Shown here piece by piece: positions 40,512 to 52,919 of a stretch of 64,000 nt of DNA. Every line of letters starts with the position of its first letter. Position 1 is the stretch's first letter. The notes under the pieces were generated by a model that searched no databases, was not told the origin of the DNA, and worked only from the letters and a program-made list of their open reading frames with translations. The translations under genes were made by a program, and so were the position numbers. The DNA lies in contig MCGE01000003.1 in the NCBI GenBank assembly GCA_002105175.1, positions 1,809,001 through 1,873,000 on the forward strand. The letters are read 5' to 3'. The DNA is from Absidia repens. Lineage: Eukaryota > Mucoromycota > Mucoromycetes > Mucorales > Cunninghamellaceae.

Positions 40512-42470
40512 CTAAAACTTGTAGATAAAGTTGGTATCTTCCTTGTCGGTCAAATCCAGATGAGCATCCGTTTTCCCTGTAATTCCATTGCGAATACGTT
40601 GCTTGTTTGTGCGATGCATCAGCCAAATCATAGCGCAAATGCATACAATCACCATGAAATTACCAACCATGAATATCAACATACCACTTCTATAAACGGG
40701 AGCTTCGTTGGAGAGCATTACAATTGGGCCAATGAAATTGCCAATGGTATATGCCACCATAATGGAGGCATTGTAAAAGATCTGAAAAGGAAAAAGTGTC
40801 AATTGACGAATTCGATAGTTGTTTTTCTTCTTCTTTTTTGTACCTTCTTTGAGTAGCCTGATACATTCTAAAAATAAACAATTTCAGTTGAATTAAATGG
40901 TCATTGATGAAACAAACTAATTTAACAATTCAAGTGCAATTAATATATCTCTTACCTTGGCTACTAACGTCAAAAGCATCGTATAAGACCCATTGAAACC
41001 CCATGCAAGATAATATCCCACCAGTTTGACAGCTGTATGAGGTAAGGTAGCCAAAAGAATACATCCAATCATAGCAAGGCCGCTACTAGCAATGACTGCC
41101 AACGCCATACTGTTCAATTTTCTATGTATAACGACTGCAAGTATCACAAACAACACCGAGACACTAGCACTTGGAATTTGAAGAAGAATAGCGTTCAAAG
41201 ACTACGTACAAAATAGATCGAATCAGTTTTCGCTCATACTATGCATGATGGCTTGTTTTTTTTTTTTTTTTTTTCTGCACAAATAATTGCCTTACCTCAA
41301 AACCAAGCGTAGCAACAAACGGAGTACTAAATACAACTAAACCACCATTTGAAAAGTTATTGCACATTGCTGCAAGCACAACCAGCTAACGCCAAAAAGA
41401 AGAAAACAACCAAATATTAGTGCCAAACCACATAATCGGTAAATAAGGTTATTTTATTAATCTTACCCAATAGCGAGGCTCTTTCACGGATTCCCAGTAA
41501 TGTGACACTTTAACTGTGCGTTTCTTCACCACTGAATTGTCCTGAGTGCGTTCTTCCACAATTTGTTTTTCTTCTTCTGTCAACTGAAGTAGTTCTGAAT
41601 GAGGACTGTCGACCATTAAGAAAAATGTAGCTATGCCAATCGCCACCGTGAGAATTCCAAATACAAGATAGTTCCTAAATAAAATAAAATTAAAATTTAG
41701 AACCCTGATAATGACAGCGCTGATGTAATTGATCTTACCATCTCCAAGCAGCGATCCCATGAGCACCGTCAAGATGAGCAACACCATAGGCAATCAATAC
41801 CGCAAGGATAGTACCTGAACTATTTGACATCCAAAGAAAACCAAAACACACGCTCTGTTCCTGTCGTCTATTTGAAAGTAAAATAATATTATTAACAGCG
41901 TCCTCTTTGTTTTTAGTCCCGACACACATTCCAAAAAATAAATAAAAAAAATACTGACCTATATAATGAGCTGATGATCATGTATAAAATCACATAAGTT
42001 CCACTTTCAAACACCCCCAGTAGTATGCGGCACACAACGAGATGACTAAAGGTTTGACTTAAGGCAGTACAGCCCACTGAAATCCCCCAAAGAATCAACA
42101 TCGAGCCAAGATAGCGATTTAATGGAAGACGTTGAATCAAATAATTGTTCGGTAGCTGGAAGACGATGAAGCCAACATAAAAGATCGAGCCCAGTAAACT
42201 GTATTGACTTTGGCTGGTGTTTGTATCTTCAAGCATTCCCAAAACAGCGGAAATTGAGATACTGGATTTGTCGGCAAATTGGATAAAGACGATGGCCCAA
42301 ATAAAAGGTAAAAGTCGCCAGTTGAGCTTTTTAATGAATCGTTTCTCCGCTTCTGACTTGATAACAGGTGCATGAATTTCTGAGGCGGTGTCTTTCTCAG
42401 TGTAAGAGTCAACATCGTTTCGTTCGATATGGTCAAATGCCAGTTTTTCTTTTTTGTTATCGGTAGACAT
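40512..42470 (-). CDS. MFS transporter, anion:cation symporter (Dal5-like) family
   Basis: Proton-coupled uptake carrier for small organic anions, on the plasma membrane by family analogy (allantoate, nicotinate, pantothenate and similar). Exons on the minus strand: 42470-41959, 41867-41739, 41674-41467, 41385-41296, 41201-40956, 40867-40844 (24 nt) and 40781-40512; 492 residues, in frame throughout. Twelve hydrophobic segments in two halves separated by an acidic loop (ELLQLTEEEKQIVEERTQD). Family traits: ADKSSISISAVLGM after TM1, QYSLLGSIFYVGFIVFQLPNN in TM2, CRILLGVFESGTY in TM4, and NVSGYSKKIFYNASIMVAY near TM10. A start at 42470 was preferred because the in-frame upstream extension is a homopolymer-rich leader. 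The substrate cannot be told from the sequence. Confidence 0.9.
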
Positions 42471-44954
42471 GATGGGGGCTGGAAAAAAAACAAAAAAAAA
42501 AAAAAAAAACAAAAAAAACAAAAAAAAAACAGAAGAAAAGTGTTCAAAAATTAAATACGAAAAGCGAGATAATATGTCAACGGGTCGGGGTTTAAAGTCT
42601 GTCCCTACTTTTACCATGATACGGGGATTCTTCTTATTTTTCTTGCATGAACCATCAATTTAAAGACAAGGTGTTCGCACGCCATTCGTGGTTTTGTCAT
42701 GTTAATTCACTCGGCAAGTGTGCGATTAGATCCCCTAGTTTATACTTTTTTTTTTTTTTTTGTAGAATGCCCCTAGTTTATACTTAAAATTCACCTTCCC
42801 AGAATAAACCTTTCACTCCGAGTTCCCTTTTATCCTAATAAGTCAATAAAGACAGTAATCAAGGTTCATTTTTGTATCACCTCTTATTGACTGTGTGTAA
42901 AGAAAGTAAGGAAAGAAAAGTCCGGGGTAATTTGCTCTTTTTACGATTTTCTCATTGTTCTTATTATTCCATTTTCCTTATTTTATGAAAAAGACAAACT
43001 AGAGAAGATACCTGATGACCTGTCATTTTTATGATATATGATAATTTTGCTTCATTAGCAATATTTCAATCGTTTGCTTTATATAAAACAAGATGTTTTA
43101 TTTTCGAAACCAAAATATTGATCCCCCCCTTTTTTTTTTCCCACCACCCATAACACTCACTCAAAAATTGGTTTATAATGAGTGAGAACTTTTTAAGTTT
43201 AACCCTAGTTGTTTGGAGGTAATCCCCACATCAAAATAAAGACCCGCAATGAGCTGATTTGCGCCAAGACTACTTCGGCTTTTTATATATATATATAGCT
43301 TCTTAGTGGCAAATCATTTAGATAAAATAGAATGAAACTTTAATGGCCAATAATTCCCACAGCATGACATAAAACATTCAGGATGCCACTTGCACCCAAG
43401 CCTGGTACCTTTTTTCATATCCCGATTTACCACTAGTTGCACATTCATGGTATAAAAATTGCAAGTTTCATCTGAGAGATGATAAAGATAGTATATGATA
43501 ATAATTTTATCGAAGGGTGACAAGTAGAATTATAAATAAGATATTTTTATACTAATACTAAAATGCTCGCCGTTTTAAAAATCTATACGACAAGTACTAA
43601 GCGAAGTTGACATGTATAATCAAAGTTGAGGTCAGTTCTATAGCAAGTCGATCGTGCTGGAGTTTGCTAGAGTTTCTTTTGATTGGAAGTGGATACTGTA
43701 GAGCAGGCAGCTTTTTGACACCACGATCACAGTAAAATCACATTATGTCAGGATATCATGGTCAATATGGTTTCCTATTGCTGTATACAACGACATCATA
43801 GATAAGCTAGAAGCAGTACAAATTGCTTTATAGCTGCAGCTAATTCACAGCACGACCTAGACTTATTTATATAATTCTAAGTTAAAGGGATAATAGTAAA
43901 TAGGAGCTAATATACTGTACTGTATAGGTATGGGAAAGTTTAACGGAGCATCTTTTATTAACGCACAACAACGGTCAACTATAATCAAAACAAAATGATG
44001 ACAGTAAACCATGAAACATACTGCACAAGACATGAGAGAAACCAACCAATACGGCATCTTTTATATAAGCAGGTAAAAAAGATAAGCATTTTATTCAGAA
44101 ATAGATACACTATGGACAAACTAATACTAAACTAAGCTAATGGTACCCTCCCAGATCCTAGATCCAAAATGGAAGGGTTTCCCCATGCATCTTGTAATCC
44201 TTGAACTGGAAGCTCTTCTAAGCTAGTCCTGATACTAATCTAAGTCCATCAAAACCTCAATGAAGCTGCATGGTGGCAAAAAAAAAAAAAAAAAAAAGAA
44301 AGACAGTGAAAACAAAAAAAAAAAAAAAAAAAAAGAAAGAGAGTGCAAAAAAAAAAAAATAAAGCGAGCGATAATAAAAATCTAGTGGGCGGGATTTTAA
44401 AATGTTTTCTGTGAGCTCATGCAGATTGCAGGTCGAAGCACTTCCCTAAGGATTTTTCGCTTTCATTTTTCATTTCGATAAAAAATTCGAATAGGCCGCT
44501 GTAATGCTAGACATACCAGTATTACACACGTCATGATAATGATAATAACCGCAATAACATTGCAATTTCGTTTTCCCGCGTTGATATCACTATTGTGGGA
44601 GCCTAACATAATTTCATGCCTCTTGGTACAATAGACGCTGACCGAGAACCTCTATCGATCGCTTCAACGTGCCAAGTTGTTCTTCTTTTTGAGAGGAAAC
44701 AGGATACAGATCACATTTTTGTGAAGAATGATAGGAAACAAGTCAAAATTGGCAAAGGCTAGTCTAATTGCCATGAACATCATCGGCTGGTGAAAAAAAA
44801 AATAAAGGGGCTCGAGGAAACTTATCCCGAATCCAGTGGCGGGTTTTAAATTCCCAAGGAAAGAAGAACCCAAAAATTTACATTTTTTTCTTCTTTTAAC
44901 ATATTTTCTTAAAAAGCCAACCTGGAATACACCATTCCCTATATTATTCATTAA
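42471..44954. other. Intergenic between divergent MFS and Snx4 genes
   Basis: AT-rich. Contains A-runs in the MFS leader, the dispersed repeat copy 5 (about 43850-44580) and several A-runs at 44280-44360. No gene seen. Confidence 0.6.
43850..44580. repeat. Dispersed repeat family, copy 5
   Basis: Core at 44085-44280: CATTTTATTCAGAAATAGAT, ACTATGGACAAACTAATAC, CTAAGCTAATGGTAC, AGATCCTAGATCCAAAATGG, AAGGGTTTCCCCATGCATC, then GTGGGCGGGATTTTAAAATG. A left module CAGCACGACCTAGACTT near 43850 matches CAGCGCGACCTAGAATT beside copy 7. Confidence 0.7.
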
Positions 44955-46945
44955 ATGTCTTTACAAAATTCGGTTCCACCTTCATGTAACTGCGCCATTA
45001 ACCGAATATTATCAACCAACGATGCTTTTATCTTTGTTACTGGATCCCAAAAACAGTCGAATGCATCAGGTGGAAAGTCTTATATTGCCTACACTATCAG
45101 ATTACGGGTAATGTACAGAAAAATATCATATCAAAATATAATATTGCATGGGTGTATATAAATATTTTATGTAGGATTATCAATTTATCTATTCTTCTTG
45201 TTATTGTTGTTTGTTTGTTTTGTCTTTTTATGGCAAAATCATAGAATATAGAAACAAAGCACCGCTACAGTGAATTCGAGTCTCTTTGGAAATCATTCAC
45301 CAAACTTTACCCAGCTGCCATTGTACCTCCGATACCCGAAAAACATTCCATAGGTAACAATAAAGTATAAAGACTGCAATAGTGATTGTTTTGGGGGGGG
45401 AGAAGAGCTGTGCGCAAGGATGATCAAAGGGGCAAGACGAATGAGACAATGGCGGGTGTCGATTTAGCTACCAAAACACTACTAACCAATTCCATATGTT
45501 TGTAGTTGATTATGCAGCTTTACAAACACGGTTCAAGGATGATATACCTATGATAGAAAAACGAAAACGAATGCTTCAAAGCTTCTTGAACCGGGCCGCC
45601 AAGCATCCTATTCTTGGCCGTGACCATGTCTTTCATCGATTTTTGGAAAGCGGTGTATTATGGGTAAGAAGGGGAAAAGAAGAATACGCTATAGAGTATT
45701 GAAATAATTTGTTTATGGCAACTGACTATTGACTACGTGTGTTTCCATTTTTTTTTCTTCTATCCAAGTCCGATGTCCTGCTTTCCCCTCCCTTGTCGGT
45801 CTTGCCAAGAAACCCACTACAACGAACGTTTAGCAATCCAACATCAGCGACGCATGGTATGACAAATCCTATTTTAGCCAATCACCTTGTTCCCGTGCCT
45901 TCTACCGCCTACCTTTTAAAGCACCCTGATCAGAACTTTGAAGAATCCGAACAGTTTGCTTATCGCGTTGCAAACTACATGAACAATCATCTGGAAAAAA
46001 TTCAACGCAAAGTGGTTCGTCGCTTGGGTGGTAAATGCCAAAAGAAGAAAAGAGCTGGTATGAGCTGCGTGTGTGTATACTGACTCTTGATAAATATATT
46101 GCTATGATAGAATTGGCCAGCGACTATGCTGAGCTTGGCGCTGTTTACAATGGATTTAGTCTCAATGAAGACGGTGAAGTCGCAAATGCTATTGAAAAAA
46201 TTGGTCAAGCCGTAGACACATCTTATTCTAATACTGGGGAAATGGTAAAGAAACAAAAATGACGGTCTCACGTACAAATTGTATATCATCAAGCTGATTA
46301 TATCTTTGTTTTATTTTACATCAATCATAATGTGTGTATGTAGGTAACAACGCTTGAAGGCGATTTCGCCGAACCAATACAGGAATATTCGCAGTTTGCT
46401 CATACCATCAAACAAATACTCAGATTCAGGCACATGAAGCATGCTCAGGTAGAAATGATTGAAGGTTCCCTCCAAAACAAGAAGGATTCTTTGGACGCAC
46501 TTTTGGAAATAGAAGAGGAATCACAGCGTCTGGAAGAAGCGATTGCTCGGGAACATACGATTAGGCGAAACGCAGCAGACATTGACGACGTCAACTATGG
46601 GACAGCAGACGCTTTTGATGGACAAAATGCAGCGTCGCACAACGTACATGATGACCCCTTCGCAACCCATCATCAAATAGAATATGATCATGATGACAAC
46701 CACGTGCTCATCAACTCGCCATCGAACACAGCATCTCACCAGTTATCAAGTCACACTAAACAACGCTCTCGCCAAGCCTGGTCCGGTCCACTGCAAATGG
46801 TTAATGCAGTAGGTCATACTCTACAAGGACTGATTGATATGGATCCAGTAGCAACTCGGCGGAATCAAATAGGGAAAACAAAAGATGCAATTTCAGTGGT
46901 AAGAATCGGGTAGACAATGAAAAAGAGTGATTCATTGACATACAC

Positions 46946-47010
<65 letters not shown>

Positions 47011-47371
47011 ATACGTTTATTATTGGCAGCTGGAGCAAGCACTAGATATTACGCGAGATGATCTAAAAGGGGTGTCACTTGACGTGCAGACGGATTTGGA
47101 TAGATTCCAGCAGGAAAAAATCGAAGACATGAAGGACATGCTGATTGCCTATGCCAAAGCCCATATTCGATACTGTAACCAGGTAACAGAGAATAGGAAA
47201 AAAAAAAAAAAAAAAAAAAAAAGGACAGGGCGGGGATGGTGAAAACTGTAAATGGGTAATCTCACAAACCTCATTAATTGATTGACATACCCCGTTGTCA
47301 TGGCTAAATAGAACTTAGAATTATGGCAAGAAGTAAAGGATGAAGTAAGCAAGATTCCGAACCAAGTTTAG
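44955..47371 (+). CDS. SNX4: Sorting nexin Snx4/Atg24 (PX-BAR)
   Basis: PI3P-binding PX-BAR protein that drives endosome-to-Golgi recycling and selective autophagy. Exons: 44955-45107, 45245-45353, 45506-45663, 45769-46030, 46111-46244, 46344-46898, 47030-47182, 47312-47371; 527 residues. PX domain about 20-125: KHRYSEFESLWKSF (phosphoinositide-binding RYSEF at 58-62), YPAAIVPPIPEK with the family Pro loop, HPILGRDHVFHRFLE. BAR-type helices follow: ELASDYAELGAVYNGFS, SQFAHTIKQILRFRHMKH, and a C-terminal DMLIAYAKAHIRYCNQNLELWQE spread over exons 7-8. Residues about 300-395 are a low-complexity acidic/His insertion absent from the short yeast protein. Introns 6 and 7 carry a 60-nt T-run and a 24-nt A-run. 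Start at 44955 is the first Met in frame with the PX domain. Confidence 0.92.
46948..47007. repeat. 60-nt T homopolymer inside Snx4 intron 6
   Basis: Uninterrupted T-run upstream of the 3' splice site TATTGGCAG at 47029. It is the longest homopolymer in the window and forms about half of the intron. Confidence 0.95.
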
Positions 47372-47561
47372 ATAAAATATCACCCAATTCATATCCATAC
47401 TTCCATATTCTTCTCTATTTTTTTTTTTTTTTTGTATTATCACCCTCTCAAATATCCACCAATGTTTGATTACATGTATCACTTCACTCATTTGCATTGT
47501 ATATCCCTAGTCAATAGCCATAGTTAGTTATGATATTTTATATAAATCGTTTATTTACTGA

Positions 47562-47567
47562 AATAAA
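47562..47567 (+). terminator. Poly(A) signal of Snx4
   Basis: AATAAA about 190 nt past the stop codon. Confidence 0.45.
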
Positions 47568-48399
47568 TTGAATTTTTTTTTCGATGCTTCGGTGCATTTC
47601 TTATCATTGATATCATTTGAATGGTGTTGTACTGAAGGTGATATGGTTTGTGAAGATATAAACTTGTGAGAGGAATGACAAGATTGTGTTGGCGACTAGA
47701 CGGAGATAGTAAAAGCAGCATTTTTTTTATGGTAGGAAAAAACTTCAGATGCATCCAGGATATTCAGGAAAATCTCACACCTCATACATGAATTTTTTCA
47801 AACTACATATAACATACACAAACAAACAGAAAAAAAAACAGGGCTACATTGACTTGCTGTTTTTAAAGACATATACTAAATATACAACATTGCAAAAAGA
47901 AACAAAAAGTAATAACAGATATTGACAACCTCTGCAATTTCGCATTTTGATGGACGCTTGTAACTGGCTTTCCTTAGAGCTTCTTTTTTTTTTTATACCA
48001 TACAAAATAAAAATAATGAATTACAGTATATGGCATGCCCGATCTGGTGGAGATAATAATAATTTATAGGGAAGGGTCCACTAGCGGCATGACCTTCGTC
48101 AATTAATATGAATGATCCAGCATGAACAGAGCCACACCTTTCATATTAAATAGCCTAGGTCTGTTATCTAGTCGTAGCGTTTCTGTGAGGAAAAGCAATT
48201 ACAATATAAGGAAAGCACTCGTACTGTATAGTGACGGCTACATATATCACACATTATAGGTTTATGAATGTCATCCTGACAGAGAGAAACCGCGTTACAC
48301 GTGAATGAAAGACTGGGAACTACAAGAAGCTCGCAGGGGTTATAGAGGAAGATAGACATAGGTACTGTGCTAAATTAAATAAATAAATAGTTATTTGAT

Positions 48400-49260
48400 A
48401 TGGCACTTAAGAAATAATTACAGTAGCGATATTGTCGCCATCAGTTGGGTTAGAGGATGGTTATAAAGAAGTATATATTTTATTAAAACAAGATGATAAC
48501 ACTAAACTAAAGACGCAAGGATCCATTGTGACAAGGGATCTAAGAGAGGCACCGTGCGGAAGATTTTTGGGAAACATGAAGAATGGTCAACGCTAATCTA
48601 AAGGGACAATTTTAAAATGTAAACTAATATAAGGTGCTGTACAATAAATGGGAAAGACAAAATGAATAACTGATGTTGAAGTAGAAACTACTGTCAATGC
48701 TAATCAAAAACAGTGATTGGTATTAAAAACGGGATCTATTGCACAACACAAGAGAGAGCCAATGGAGACATATTTTATTGAAGAATGTAAAAAGGTACAC
48801 ATTTTCATTCAAGTACAGATTCAAACTATGGAAGCTCTAATACTAGACCAAGCTAATGAAGGTTCCAAAAAGCTATCTAATACTGCCTTCACATCCTTGA
48901 TCCAGAATGAAAGGGCTTCCCCATGCATCTTGTAATCCCTAAAGTGAATCCCCTTCTAAACTAGCCCTAGTACTAATCTAAGTCCATCATGATCTCAAAG
49001 AAGTTAAATGGTGAAGAAAAAAAAAAAAAAAAAAAGAGAGAGAAAAAAGGGAAGAATAAGAAAGGAAGCGAAAAAAAAAAAAGAAATAGCCAAAAAAAAA
49101 ATCATGTGTGCGGGAGTTGAAATCTTCTCTGTGGTTGGTGATGGAGCGAATTTTATTTGTATTCGCCTATGATGTCCAACTTTGATGATCCAAAAAAGGG
49201 AATCTTTTTTTTTATTTCGGTCCTGCTTTTCTTTTTTACAACATCAAGGTTCTTTTCTCT
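48400..49260. repeat. Dispersed repeat family, copy 6
   Basis: Both modules are present: ATATTTTATTAAAACAAG, ACTAAACTAAAGACG, AACATGAAGAATGGTCAA, CTAATCTAAAGGGACAATT, then ATATTTTATTGAAGAATG, CAAACTATGGAAGCTCTAA, AAGGGCTTCCCCATGCATC, CTAATCTAAGTCCATCATG, A-runs and TGTGCGGGAGTTGAAATC. Confidence 0.75.
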
Positions 49261-49581
49261 TGAACAGAAACTATCACCATTTAACAGTGGCGACATGAGG
49301 CTCCCTCATCTTTTCAAGCTGCGTCAAGATGACCAGTAATTCGTACATTCGCTAGCCTAACGCCTGTCATGTGCAAAATGTCTGCGATCGTTCAACGGTT
49401 TTCGCACCCATCTCTAAAAACGTTCAGAGGTCTCCCTCCCCTCCCCAAATACACTAGTCGCCAAATACACTAGTCAGAAGCCCCTAGAGTTCAAAGATGA
49501 CGAATAAATTAAAAACACAAGCTCACTAGATAAGAATGTTTCATTTCCTTATGTAATGTAGTTAGCACTCTAACACACAAT

Positions 49582-49584
<3 letters not shown>

Positions 49585-49619
<35 letters not shown>
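49585..49619. repeat. (CA)n microsatellite
   Basis: About 17 CA units, about 235 bp past the Pma1 stop. Confidence 0.9.
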
Positions 49620-49622
<3 letters not shown>

Positions 49623-49721
49623 TTCCCAGTTATTGTATTATATTTCCCACGTTACAACTCCTTTATTTAGACGATACAGTACACAGATAGTAATCAAAAC
49701 AATTTAACATAAACAAAAGAT

Positions 49722-49727
49722 TTTATT
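49722..49727 (-). terminator. Poly(A) signal of Pma1 gene
   Basis: AATAAA on the minus strand about 127 nt past the stop at 49854. Confidence 0.5.
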
Positions 49728-49853
49728 CAACAAGATAAATATAATATATAGTAAAGTACACAAAGATAAACATCATCATCATTCTAACTAAACTAAAATA
49801 ATCACTAGATAAACTATAAGTTATACTATAGAATTATTATCGCTATAATAAAA

Positions 49854-52800
49854 TCAAGCAGCACCTGAAGCGGTATTTCTAAACCCATCTACATTCTTGA
49901 AGGCAGCGACGACATCGTGAGCTTGAATTGTATGGTGAATCTTTCCCCATGCGATATCCATTCTGCGTCTGTGTTCCCGGTCTTCATTACGATGAATCAA
50001 TTTGTTGCGACGACCTTTAGTGGGCACCATTTTAGCAGTCATTTCAAAGTTCCAATATCGGAAACAATACACCTTGACCACATCCAAAATCATAAAGTAG
50101 ACGAGAGAAATGCCAAGGACGGCGAGCCCCCAATACCAACCACATGGAGCCACTCCTTCAGCTTCACCAAAGACACCATAGACCGAGAAAAAGAGAGCGA
50201 GGACTTGAGTGAGAAGAACACATAAAGCAAACAACCAATGTGGCATATTTTCCCACCAGTAGCCAGGGACCCGGGTAGAGAAGATCACGAAATGTGGCGC
50301 TTTTTGGAAAAAAAAAAAAAAGGTTCGTTAGATTTCGTCATTGTTTTTTTTTTTTTTTTTGATTTCCTTACCTGATGAAATATGCAAGTACATAATGGAG
50401 TGGAGTTCATTGTCGTTCACTTGGAAGATATCACGCGCAACGTAAAAGTGACCAAAAGACAATGCAGAAAGCAGAACGGCCAAAATGAAGGAAAGGGTCA
50501 GCAATTGTCCAATGCGCCATTTATCGGGTCGATCAGAAATTTGAGTGTTGTCCACAGAAATTACTAAGGTAGCCGCATCATTCTAGATAATTACCGAAAA
50601 AAAAGGGTCAATAAAAAAATAAAAAATAAAAAAATAAAAAAGCAAGTGCATATTTCATTGTCATTTACCAAAACACAAATCATAATCAACAAGATGGGAG
50701 GCATACGCCAATGTTCTGTCAATGTAATGATAAACATAAACATCAAAAAGTGAATGGTCGAGGTGATACGGTAGAGGGCATAGGAACGTAAACGTTGGAA
50801 GATAGCACGAGAAGTCTTGACACCATCGATAATGGTAGAAAGTCCGGGAGCCAGTAAAACAATATCAGCAGCTGATCGAGCGGCATCAGTACATCCTTCC
50901 ACAGCAATACCCACGTTTGCCTTCTTGAGAGCAGGAGCATCATTGACCTAAAATAAAAGCAAAACACCGATTTAGTAATGGCAAACATATGAGTATACAT
51001 AAGTATTTTCACTTACACCATCACCAGTCATACCAACCAAAAGACCTTTATTTTGCAAAAGTTCCACAACGCGATATTTGTGTTCCGGAATAACTTGGGC
51101 AAATCCATCAGCACGTTGACAATGTTCAGTGACTTCATCTTCTGATTTGGTAGGATCGACAAGATGGTTGGCATCAAGAATGACACGACCCATACCCAAA
51201 CGAGCAGCAACTTCTTTGGCAATAATCATCTGATCACCGGTAATCATCTTGACGTCTACACCGAGGGCATTGCAATCACGGATGGTTTCAGCAGAATCAG
51301 GGCGAGGAGGATCAAGCAGCGAAATCATACCAACAAGTTCAAACTGTTCCATGTCACCGGGAATTGTCTTGGCCACACCAAGGGCACGGAGACCACGTCG
51401 AGCTAGAGCATTGACTGCTTTGACTGCTTCTTGATTGCCACCAACCAATCTTGTAATCACCTGAGGAGCACCTTTGGCTACACGGAAGGGTTGGTTTGTC
51501 TCCAAATCCATCAGACTTGCCTGGGTCATCTTTGTCACTGGGTTGAAAGGTTGGAATTGAGTCACTTTGTAACCTGGCACATCACGTTGGTTGGCAGGGC
51601 GGTCCCGTAAAATATCCAAGGATTCTTCAGCAGCACGGCGTACAGCGGTTTCAATTGGATCATTTGCACCGGGTTCAGCAGCCAAGTAAGAGTAGAGAAG
51701 AATATCATCAGCAGTATAGTCTCCGTTCAACCAGGGTTCGTCAAAGGTCAATTCATTCAAAGTAAGAGTACCAGTCTTGTCAGAGCACAGCACAGACACT
51801 GAAGCAAGTTCTTCCACAGAAGTAAGGCGCTTGACAATAACCTTCTTTGCTGCCAGTTGTTTTGCACCCAAAGCCATTGTCACCGACATCACTGTTGGAA
51901 GACCCACAGGAATACTTGCCACAGTAAGGACCAAGGCTATGTTGTAAAACCGGGAGTAGGTCAAAGTACAAATAAATACAAAAGGTTAGTTTATGATATA
52001 TAGATATATGTATATAATAAAGCTTACCATTCATGAGGACTTCACGCCAGTCACCCGCTGGAGTACCACGGAAGTGCACCATTTGGTAGATAAACACAAT
52101 CAAGACCAGAATCACAGTGGACCAAATAAGAACATTTCCAATCTTGCCAATGATCTTTTGGAAGTGACCTTCGTCGGCGACGAGGGCAATGAGATTCGCA
52201 GCACGACCAATGAATGTATTAGACCCGGTTTTGGTAACGACCACCAATTGTTGACCTTGCTTGACAATACTAGAGGAATACACGGTGTTGCCTTTGTTTT
52301 TGTGGACAGGAAGAGATTCACCAGTGAGGGCCGACTGATCGATCTGGAGCTCGGCCATACTTTCTTCACCGTTGACACCTAAACCAAGTAAACGACCATC
52401 AGCAGGCACGATATCCCCAATACGAAGCACAAAGATATCACCAGGTACCAAATCACGGACTTCGATTTCTTCCAGGTTGCCATTACGGATCACCCGCGTT
52501 TTGAGAGCCAAGGTCTGACGAAGAGCATCCAGTGCCGATTCCGCCTTCATTTCTTCTATAAAGCCAATGAACGCATTGATAAAGAGCAGTGCCATGATGA
52601 TACCAAAATCAATCCAGTCACCCACCACAGCAGCGATAATACAGGCAATTTCAATCAAATATGAGATGGGACCCATGAAGTAGCGAATAAACTTGAGAAA
52701 CGGATTGGGTCGGCGTTCAGGTAGTTCATTGTGACCAAACTGGCTCAATCGCTCTTGCACTTCAGCATTGGTCAGTCCAACCTCCGGATCAGTATGTAAT

Positions 52801-52919
52801 AAAGCTTCCAGTTCTGGCGAGATTTCATCTTCATGTTCCACATGTTCATGTTCTTCAAATTCGACTTCCTTCTTTTCATCCACAGTGGTTGCTGCTTTTT
52901 CTGATTTTTCTTCCGCCAT
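49854..52919 (-). CDS. PMA1: Plasma-membrane proton-pumping P-type ATPase
   Basis: P3A ATPase that exports protons and energises nutrient symport at the cell surface. Exons on the minus strand: 52919-52028, 51936-51017, 50947-50669, 50582-50372, 50299-49854; 915 residues. Seen: cytosolic acidic N-terminus; actuator motif [28 protein letters not shown] with phosphorylated Asp350; KGAPQ in the nucleotide domain; [20 protein letters not shown] spanning exons 2-3; TM6 [13 protein letters not shown], with the Asp used for proton transfer in plant and fungal pumps; short C-terminal tail rich in Arg/Lys that is the usual autoinhibitory site. All catalytic residues are present. The start at 52919 is the first ATG; no upstream Met is in frame nearby. 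Introns cut at well-conserved sequences and all junctions keep frame. Confidence 0.95.

Larger units (their letters stand above)
47372..49853. other. Intergenic between convergent Snx4 and Pma1 genes
   Basis: Contains dispersed repeat copy 6 (about 48400-49260), a CA microsatellite at 49585-49619 and AT-rich sequence. No gene seen. Confidence 0.6.

Noticed and set aside
42471..42617. N-terminal extension of the MFS gene beginning upstream of 42470
   Set aside because: The extension is mostly Phe from an A/T-rich leader with no conserved residues; Met at 42470 begins the conserved acidic N-terminus.
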